NCBI GenBank assembly: GCA_035696925.1
Contig: DASSDW010000042.1
Span: forward strand, 1 to 10,863
Length of the DNA: 10,863 nucleotides
DNA from: JAJNBA01 sp035696925
GTDB taxonomy: Bacteria; Actinomycetota; UBA4738; HRBIN12
Direction: 5' to 3'
Both the position numbers and the translations under genes were made by a program. Within the stretch, counting starts at the first letter, position 1; each line of letters starts with the position of its first letter. Of this stretch, positions 6,938-10,863 are shown one piece after another. The notes beneath the pieces were generated by a model. That model did not search any database. It had not been told where the DNA came from and was given only the letters and a program-made list of their open reading frames with translations.

Positions 6938-7504
6938 TCAGGCGGAGCGGGACGCCTCGATGATAGCAGCGACCTGCGACGAAGCTCGTTCCAGGTCGTC
7001 GTTCACGATCGCGTGATCGAACCAATCACGCTGCTCCAGCTCCCATCCCGCCGTCTCGAGGCGGAGCCGGATCCGATCCTCGGTCTCGGTGCCCCGGCCT
7101 CGCAGGCGCCGCTCCAGCTCCTCCATCGACGGGGGCTCGACGAAGATCAGCACGGAGCCGGGGACCCGGTCGCGGATCTGGGAGGCGCCGACGACGTCGA
7201 TCTCGAGGACCACGTCCCGACCGGCGGCGAGGCGATCCTCGACGAACCCGCGAGGCGTCCCCGATCGGTGTCCGACGATCTCGGCCCACTCGAGGAGCTC
7301 CCCCGCCCGGATCATCCGATCGAAGGCGTCGTCGTCGACGAAGAAGTAGTCCACCCCGTCGACCTCCGCGGGCCGCGGCGCTCGGGTCGTCACCGAGACG
7401 GACAGCGAGAGCCCCTCGGGGTCACGCGAGACGAGGTCCCGAACGATGGTGCCCTTGCCCACGCCCGATGGACCGGCGAGGACGAAGAGCTTCCCGGTGC
7501 GGAT
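6938..7504 (-). CDS. gmk: Guanylate kinase, with apparent non-canonical ATC start
   Basis: Phosphorylates GMP to GDP with ATP, recycling guanine nucleotides in the cytosol. Counted from the ATC at 7504 the protein is 188 residues, normal for the family. It shows the P-loop GPSGVGKGT (11-19), the GMP-binding stretch SVSVTTRAPRPAEVDGVDYFF, LLEWAEIVGHRSGTPRG, LEIDVVGASQI and the lid segment RLRGRGTETEDRIRLRL, then the NDDLERA tail. HRSGT replaces the more usual NYYGT, a variant I recall from mycobacterial Gmk. The frame is the same as mihF, closed by the mihF TAA at 7511-7513, and has no ATG, GTG or TTG before the GTG at 7462. That GTG codes for the Val inside the P-loop, so starting there would destroy the ATP site. 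ATC (giving MRTGKLFVLAGPSG) is the best near-cognate. No strong Shine-Dalgarno is visible. Confidence 0.9.
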   Translation of the reverse strand: MRTGKLFVLAGPSGVGKGTIVRDLVSRDPEGLSLSVSVTTRAPRPAEVDGVDYFFVDDDAFDRMIRAGELLEWAEIVGHRSGTPRGFVEDRLAAGRDVVLEIDVVGASQIRDRVPGSVLIFVEPPSMEELERRLRGRGTETEDRIRLRLETAGWELEQRDWFDHAIVNDDLERASSQVAAIIEASRSA

Positions 7505-7510
7505 GGCCCG

Positions 7511-7822
7511 TTACTTCTTGAACCGGTCGAGGAGCTGGGCGCGTTGCTTCGCACCGAGTCCCCGAACGCGACGGCTCGCCGAGATGTCGAGCTCTTCCAT
7601 CAGCTTCTGTGCGCGCACCTTGCCGACACCGGGCAACGACTCGAGGACCGCCGAGACCTTCATCTTCCCCACGGTGTCCTCCGTCGACCGGATCAGCACG
7701 TCTCCCAGCGTCCGCTTCCCGGACTTGAGCTCTCCCTTGAGCTCCGCGCGCTTCTTCCGCGCCTCCGCAGCCTTCGCGAGGGCCTGCGCGCGTTGTTCCG
7801 GGGTGAGGGTCGGGAGTGCCAT
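7511..7822 (-). CDS. mihF: Actinobacterial integration host factor (mIHF)
   Basis: Small basic nucleoid-associated protein that binds and bends DNA; unrelated in fold to E. coli IHF. The 103-residue product matches the mycobacterial and streptomycete family: MALPTLTPEQRAQALAKAAEA, a basic helix (ARKKRAELKGELKSGKRTL, 21-39), VGKMKVSAVLESLPGVGKVRA, and the C-terminal RRVRGLGAKQRAQLLDRF. Residues 63-78 (LPGVGKVRAQKLMEEL) resemble a helix-hairpin-helix/H2TH DNA-binding element. Two ATGs lie six nt apart. The downstream one is chosen because AAGGAG lies seven nt before it, whereas the upstream ATG would leave only one nt. gmk follows almost immediately. The 194-nt gap upstream suggests that mihF has its own promoter. 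The family is a good marker for Actinomycetota. Confidence 0.96.
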   Translation of the reverse strand: MALPTLTPEQRAQALAKAAEARKKRAELKGELKSGKRTLGDVLIRSTEDTVGKMKVSAVLESLPGVGKVRAQKLMEELDISASRRVRGLGAKQRAQLLDRFKK

Positions 7823-7829
7823 GCCCATG

Positions 7830-7835
7830 CTCCTT
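7830..7835 (-). promoter_or_regulatory. Ribosome-binding site of mihF
   Basis: AAGGAG on the minus strand with a 7-nt spacer to the ATG at 7822. It selects this ATG over the one at 7828, which would be only one nt away. Confidence 0.8.
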
Positions 7836-7844
7836 CTGTTCGGT

Positions 7845-7886
7845 GGCCGACGACGTGGCCGTCGTCGTTGGCCGTGATCGTCGGCC
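7845..7886 (-). promoter_or_regulatory. GC-rich inverted repeats in the mihF leader
   Basis: Between the candidate promoter and the mihF ribosome-binding site are two nested dyads. A 9-bp perfect inverted repeat (7845-7853 with 7878-7886, GGCCGACGA in the coding sense) encloses a loop of 24 nt. A competing 7-bp hairpin (7848-7854 with 7861-7867, CGACGAC arm, 6-nt loop) shares the left arm, so the two structures exclude one another. No T-run follows, so this is not a classical terminator. It could be a leader structure or a protein site; in DNA this GC-rich it may also be partly chance. Confidence 0.35.
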
Positions 7887-7940
7887 TCGATGGAAGGCAA
7901 GGCCACGGTCCACGGCCGGGTCGGACGGTGCGAGGGCGCG

Positions 7941-7971
7941 AGTATATGCACGGCGCGTGTCGGCGTGGCAA
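7941..7971 (-). promoter_or_regulatory. Candidate sigma-70-type promoter for mihF-gmk
   Basis: In the minus-strand sense, TTGCCA (7966-7971) is followed after 19 nt by TATACT (7941-7946), a 5-of-6 match to the -10 consensus and one of the few AT-rich patches in the window. The 19-nt spacing is longer than the ideal 17. Transcription would start near 7934, leaving a leader of about 110 nt before mihF. It lies in the largest intergenic gap (7823-8016), where a new transcription unit would be expected to begin. Confidence 0.5.
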
Positions 7972-8016
7972 GCGAAGTTTCGCATGTGGCCTGCGGTTTC
8001 CCCGGCGCCGCAAGGG

Positions 8017-8700
8017 TCAGCGGAGATCGCGCATGATCCCCCTGACCACACCCGCAGGGTCGGGAGCTCCCGTCACCGGGCGACCGATCACCAGGAAGTC
8101 GGCGCCCCGCTCGATCGCTTCGGCGGGCGTGAGGACCCGCACCTGGTCGTGCCCGTTGGATCCCGCCGGTCGGATCCCCGGAACGACGAGGCAGAACTCC
8201 TCGCCACACGTCGCACGCACGTCCTCCACGTCCTCCCCGGAGACCACCACGCCGTCCAGCCCGGCCGCCTTCGCCTCGAACGCGAGCGACGCCGGACTCG
8301 CGAGCCCCTCCCCCGCGTGGCTCGACAGGACCGTGACCGCGACGACCAGCGGGGGTTCGACGCCCGCGTCGGCCGCGCCCCGGCGCGCCCCTGCGACGCC
8401 GGCTCGCATCATCGCCTCCCCTCCGAGCGCGTGGACGTTCAGCATCGCGACCCCGAGCCGAGCGACGTTGGCGGCCGCGCGTTCGACGGTATTGGGGATG
8501 TCGTGAAGCTTGCAGTCGGCGAAGACCGGCCCGTGCGTGGCGACCCGCCGGATCGCCTCCGGGCCGGCCGACCATGCGAGCTCGAGCCCCACCTTGAGCA
8601 TGCCCACGTGGGGGGCGAGGATCTCCGCCAGCCGTTCCGCTTCCTCGAGCGTCGAGACGTCGAGCGCCGCGACGATCGGATCGGTGGGCCGCGGGATCAT
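8017..8700 (-). CDS. pyrF: Orotidine 5'-phosphate decarboxylase
   Basis: Last step of UMP synthesis: decarboxylates OMP to UMP. The protein is 227 residues with the TIM-barrel signatures of the family: LDVS with Asp14, MLKVGLEL with Lys36, and the catalytic block DCKLHDIPNTV (62-72), which supplies Asp62, Lys64, Asp67 and Thr71. The phosphate-binding parts are PGIRP (174-178) and IGRPVTGAPDP (205-215). Length and motifs fit the B. subtilis-like type 1 group rather than the longer type 2 enzyme I recall from mycobacteria. The ATG overlaps the pyrD stop (ATGA), with GAGGAG very close upstream, so it is probably coupled to pyrD. It is the last gene of the pyrimidine block. The catalytic residues are intact, unlike those of its neighbour PyrD. 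Confidence 0.96.
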   Translation of the reverse strand: MIPRPTDPIVAALDVSTLEEAERLAEILAPHVGMLKVGLELAWSAGPEAIRRVATHGPVFADCKLHDIPNTVERAAANVARLGVAMLNVHALGGEAMMRAGVAGARRGAADAGVEPPLVVAVTVLSSHAGEGLASPASLAFEAKAAGLDGVVVSGEDVEDVRATCGEEFCLVVPGIRPAGSNGHDQVRVLTPAEAIERGADFLVIGRPVTGAPDPAGVVRGIMRDLR

Positions 8701-9647
8701 GGCTCCTCGGGTTCCCGGAACCCGATGGGGACCCGCAGCCGAGCACGGAGATCGTTCGGTGTCCCGAGTCCCTTCTCCTTCAGGTACCCCGCGATGCCCC
8801 GAGCGATCTCGACGGGGGCGGCCGGGTCGACCAGGGTGGCGGTGCCGACCTGCACGGCGGAAGCGCCGGCGAGGAGCATCTCCACGGCGTCCTCGGCCGA
8901 GCGCACCCCGCCCACGGCCATGATCGGCGCCTCCGGCACGACGCGAGCGGCCTCGAACACGGCCCGGAGGGTGATCGGCTTGAGCGCGGGACCCGACATC
9001 CACCCGGTGACCGGGCCCAGGGCGGGCCGGAACGTCCCCGCCACCACGCCGATCGCCGGAGGTGGCCCCCCGATCGTGAGCCCGTGGGCGCCCGCGCGGA
9101 TGCACGCGCGCGCGAGCTCCGGCAACTCGGTCGCCGTCATCGGCAGCTTCGCGAAGACGGGCACGAGGGACATCCGGGCGACCGCGCCCACGATCTCCCC
9201 CGTCCGGTCGATGTGCTCCCCGAGCACGTCACGGCGGAGCTCGTCATCGGGCCCGGAGAGGTGGAGCTCGACGGCCACGACCTCCGGTCGCGTCTGCAAC
9301 GCCCCGATCGATCGCACGTACTCTTCGAGCGAGCCGCCCGCGATCGAGACGATCACCGGCACGCCGCCCCGTGCGAGCCTCGGGAGCTCGGCGTCGATGA
9401 ACGCGTGCACGCCGGGGTTCTGCAGCCCGGTCGACCAGACCGTCCCCGACGGCGTCTCCGCGATCCGCGGCGGCGGCGAGCCCTTCCTGGCGTCCAGCGT
9501 GATCGTCCGGCTCACGAGACCGCCCACCTTCCGCAGTTCGACGAGTCCGCTCAGCTCCTTGCCGGTGCCCGCGCATCCGGACGCGATCAGGACGGGCGTC
9601 GGCAGGACCAGCCCAGCCCCCAGATCGACGGCGAGCGTGCGTTTCAT
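8697..9647 (-). CDS. pyrD: Dihydroorotate dehydrogenase class 1B-like protein with remodelled active site
   Basis: By overall sequence and position this is the FMN subunit that oxidises dihydroorotate to orotate with PyrK. The 316-residue protein keeps the class 1B framework: PTPVLIASGCAGTGKE (16-31), PPPRIAETPSG (58-68), GLQNPGV (74-80), SIAGGSLEEY (101-110), SGPALKPITLRAV (218-230) and the FMN-phosphate region GGVRSAEDAVEMLLAGASAVQVGTA (from 246). The substrate site differs. The canonical S-K-x-x-T is SRTIT (Arg47), the Asn before GLQN is Trp71, and N-x-S-C-P-N is HLSGPD (129-134), so the catalytic Cys is Gly132. The L-I-N-T loop is TIGGP (191-195). Lys167 (FAKL) remains. The gene is full length with no frameshift. 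FMN binding looks likely; oxidation of dihydroorotate is doubtful. The ATG lies 25 nt after the pyrK stop with a weak ribosome-binding site. Confidence 0.85.
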   Translation of the reverse strand: MKRTLAVDLGAGLVLPTPVLIASGCAGTGKELSGLVELRKVGGLVSRTITLDARKGSPPPRIAETPSGTVWSTGLQNPGVHAFIDAELPRLARGGVPVIVSIAGGSLEEYVRSIGALQTRPEVVAVELHLSGPDDELRRDVLGEHIDRTGEIVGAVARMSLVPVFAKLPMTATELPELARACIRAGAHGLTIGGPPPAIGVVAGTFRPALGPVTGWMSGPALKPITLRAVFEAARVVPEAPIMAVGGVRSAEDAVEMLLAGASAVQVGTATLVDPAAPVEIARGIAGYLKEKGLGTPNDLRARLRVPIGFREPEEP

Positions 9648-9676
9648 CGCGTCCGCTTCATCCGGTCCGCCGTCAT
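9644..9676 (-). other. 10-codon mini-ORF linking pyrK to pyrD
   Basis: MTADRMKRTR followed by TGA. Its ATG overlaps the pyrK stop as ATGA and its stop overlaps the pyrD ATG as ATGA, so a ribosome could pass from pyrK to pyrD by two successive stop/start steps. Its second half is a near copy of the pyrD start (MKRTR against MKRTL). There is no Shine-Dalgarno of its own. It may be chance, since ATGA is a frequent junction. Confidence 0.3.
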
Positions 9677-10545
9677 CCGGGCCAGGAACGGGTGACCGGC
9701 AGCCCCTCGGGCGGCGTCGGCAGCATCGTCGGCCGCTGCCCGAGCCACCGATCCCACAACACGCGTGCCGGATTGAAGACTGGCCCGTCCACGCACGATC
9801 GGAGGTTGTCGTAGCCGCTTCCGTCCTTGCGCGCGATCGGCACCACGCACGTCTGGCACAGGCCGGTGCCGCATCCCATCCGTTCCTCGAGCGCCATCTG
9901 CGCGGGCAGTCCTCGCTCGCGGCAGAAGGCGGCGACCTGCTCCATCGTGCGGGCGGAACCCGACGCGTACACGACCTGCGCGCCGCTGCGATCGGCCGCT
10001 TCGGGGAGCGCATCCATCACCACGCCTCGATCGCCGAGGGTTCCGTCCGCCGTGACGATCGCCACGGTCTGCGACAGCCGCTTCGCCTCGATCGGCTTGA
10101 GGACCTGCTCCATCGTTTCGGCCCCCACCACCATGTCGACACGTTTGCCGGCGGCGACGAGCTCCTGCGCGAGGAAGTACAGGGTGGCCGCCCCATGCCG
10201 CTCCGCCACCAGGAGGCAGTTCGTCAGCCGTCGGGGGTGGGCGAATCCCTTCCCGAGCGGGCCGATCAGATCGAGGAAGGAGTGGGCGCGAGCCGAGGCG
10301 AGCCAGGCGGTTCCGGGACCCGTCGGATCGATCACGAACTCGAGCGTCCCGGCCCACCCGCCCCGGCGGGACGCGTCGTGGATCGCGAGATGGCGCCGGA
10401 GCAGGAACTCGCGGCCTACCGGCATGCGGATGGACACGAACTGCCCGGGTCTCGCCTTCTCCGCGATCTCCGGCGCGACGATCGTGAGCTGGTGGTACGC
10501 GCCCATCTTCCGCGTGGAGAGCACCTCCGCGCGGACGCGCTTCAC
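9673..10545 (-). CDS. pyrK: Dihydroorotate dehydrogenase electron-transfer subunit-like protein (PyrK) with altered NAD site
   Basis: PyrK is the FAD and [2Fe-2S] subunit that passes electrons from PyrD to NAD+. The 290-residue product has the ferredoxin-reductase fold: GQFVSIRMP (34-42), FAD region LLRRHLAI (48-55, usually RxPxS/T-like), DPTGPGTAWLA (73-83) and GPLGKGF (95-101). The C-terminal cluster cysteines are Cys225, Cys230, Cys233 and Cys251 (MGCGTGLCQTC, then RSCVDGPVF). The nucleotide-binding signatures are changed: the usual GGGxGxAPL is AERHGAATL (114-122) and the usual CGPxPM is SGSARTM (195-201). The GTG start overlaps the carB stop (GTGA) and has GGAGG seven nt upstream. The protein looks able to hold the Fe-S cluster, but NAD binding in the normal way is doubtful. 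The partner gene pyrD is also altered. Confidence 0.88.
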   Translation of the reverse strand: MKRVRAEVLSTRKMGAYHQLTIVAPEIAEKARPGQFVSIRMPVGREFLLRRHLAIHDASRRGGWAGTLEFVIDPTGPGTAWLASARAHSFLDLIGPLGKGFAHPRRLTNCLLVAERHGAATLYFLAQELVAAGKRVDMVVGAETMEQVLKPIEAKRLSQTVAIVTADGTLGDRGVVMDALPEAADRSGAQVVYASGSARTMEQVAAFCRERGLPAQMALEERMGCGTGLCQTCVVPIARKDGSGYDNLRSCVDGPVFNPARVLWDRWLGQRPTMLPTPPEGLPVTRSWPG

Positions 10546-10863
10546 GCGACCCCCTCCCCGGGAGCGCGGACCCGTCCCACCTCGAACCCGAGGCGCTCCT
10601 GGATCGGCCGCGCCCGAGCGCCCGCGTGATGCTCCTGGATCGAGACGGGCTCGGTCGCTCCTGCGCGGAGGGCCTCGATCCCCCGGACCGCCGCGAACGC
10701 TCCCTGCATCGTCGTGAGGCACGGCACGCCGGCCGCGGCCGCCGCCGTCCGGATGTGATAGCCGTCCGTCCGAGGCCCGCGGCCGAACGGCGTGTTGATC
10801 ACGAGGTCGATCCGCCCGGCCCGGATCAGCTCCGCCACGTTCCGCGTTCCGCTCTCCCTTCCG
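10542..10863 (-). CDS. carB: Carbamoyl-phosphate synthase large subunit, C-terminal fragment
   Basis: Only the last 106 codons or so are in the window; the gene continues beyond the right edge. They cover the MGS-like allosteric domain that binds effectors such as UMP and ornithine: ESGTRNVAELIRAGRIDLVINTP, then GRGPRTDGYHIRTAAAAAGVPCLTTMQGAFAAVRGIEAL. The NTP-x-GR-x-x-RTDGY-x-IR pattern is the clear family mark. The catalytic ATP-grasp domains lie outside. The complete enzyme makes carbamoyl phosphate from glutamine, bicarbonate and ATP for pyrimidines and arginine. The stop codon overlaps the pyrK GTG (GTGA), so the two are probably translated together. Confidence 0.94.
   Translation of the reverse strand, partial: GRESGTRNVAELIRAGRIDLVINTPFGRGPRTDGYHIRTAAAAAGVPCLTTMQGAFAAVRGIEALRAGATEPVSIQEHHAGARARPIQERLGFEVGRVRAPGEGVA
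10553..10557 (-). promoter_or_regulatory. Ribosome-binding site of pyrK inside the carB 3' end
   Basis: GGAGG on the minus strand with a 7-nt spacer to the GTG at 10545. It decides this start, since the frame stays open for 59 more codons upstream inside carB. Confidence 0.75.

Noticed and set aside
6766..6963. Small plus-strand ORF across the rpoZ upstream repeats
   Set aside because: Its repetitive translation merely reflects the 16-bp DNA repeats; it has no ribosome-binding site and is antisense to rpoZ.
7902..7918. Short direct repeat CCGTGGACCGTGG upstream of mihF
   Set aside because: Two adjacent 6-bp copies only; too short to support a site in GC-rich DNA.
7992..8012. Possible terminator after pyrF (5-bp TGCGG/CCGCA stem)
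   Set aside because: Short stem, 11-nt loop and no T-run; such dyads are common by chance at this GC content.
7823..8746. Long upstream extension of the mihF frame through pyrF
   Set aside because: The extra sequence is an out-of-frame reading of pyrF and the intergenic gap. mIHF proteins are about 100 residues, and the ATG at 7822 has AAGGAG at ideal spacing.
7816..10629. Very long plus-strand open frame (937 codons) opposite pyrK, pyrD, pyrF and mihF
   Set aside because: It mirrors the reading frames of real minus-strand genes in GC-rich DNA, where stop codons are rare on the antisense strand. The translation is Arg/Pro/His-rich with no domain, and it crosses several gene boundaries.

Overview
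The window reads as a conserved core-genome cluster from a high-GC member of the Actinomycetota (actinobacteria). The evidence is: an actinobacterial integration host factor (mihF); a PriA whose helicase motifs have decayed, as in mycobacteria; an actinobacterial-style omega subunit; and a gene order, carB-pyr genes-mihF-gmk-rpoZ-coaBC-metK-priA-def-fmt-rsmB, close to the one I recall for mycobacteria and streptomycetes. PyrF looks like the B. subtilis-like type 1 family and a pyrK gene is present. Both differ from mycobacteria and hint at another, perhaps deep-branching, actinobacterial lineage; the exact clade cannot be read from the window. All genes lie on the minus strand, so transcription runs from high to low coordinates. 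Spacing is tight, with several 4-nt GTGA or ATGA stop/start overlaps.

Pyrimidine block (10863 down to 8017): the C-terminal end of carB, then pyrK, pyrD and pyrF. These would supply carbamoyl phosphate, oxidise dihydroorotate and decarboxylate OMP. The pyrK-pyrD pair is the most unusual thing here. Both genes are intact, full length and in the canonical place. However, PyrD has lost the catalytic cysteine and nearly every residue known to bind orotate, and PyrK has lost its two NAD-binding signatures while keeping its four [2Fe-2S] cysteines. A 10-codon mini-ORF joins pyrK to pyrD by an ATGA overlap at each end.

Central block (8016 down to 6612): a 194-bp gap, the longest in the window, holds a plausible sigma-70-type promoter and a GC-rich dyad leader for mihF. 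Next come mihF, gmk and rpoZ. gmk has no ATG, GTG or TTG codon between the mihF stop and its own P-loop, so it may start at ATC. Upstream of rpoZ lie three 16-bp tandem repeats, followed by a 14-bp perfect palindrome that covers the ribosome-binding site.

Distal block (6658 down to 1): coaBC (CoA biosynthesis), metK (SAM synthesis), priA (replication restart), def and fmt (the two ends of the formyl-methionine cycle), and the N-terminal two-thirds of rsmB, which runs off the left edge. No RNA genes, mobile elements or CRISPR arrays were seen. Apart from the 7823-8016 gap, which is described, no stretch over 100 bases lacks a gene.
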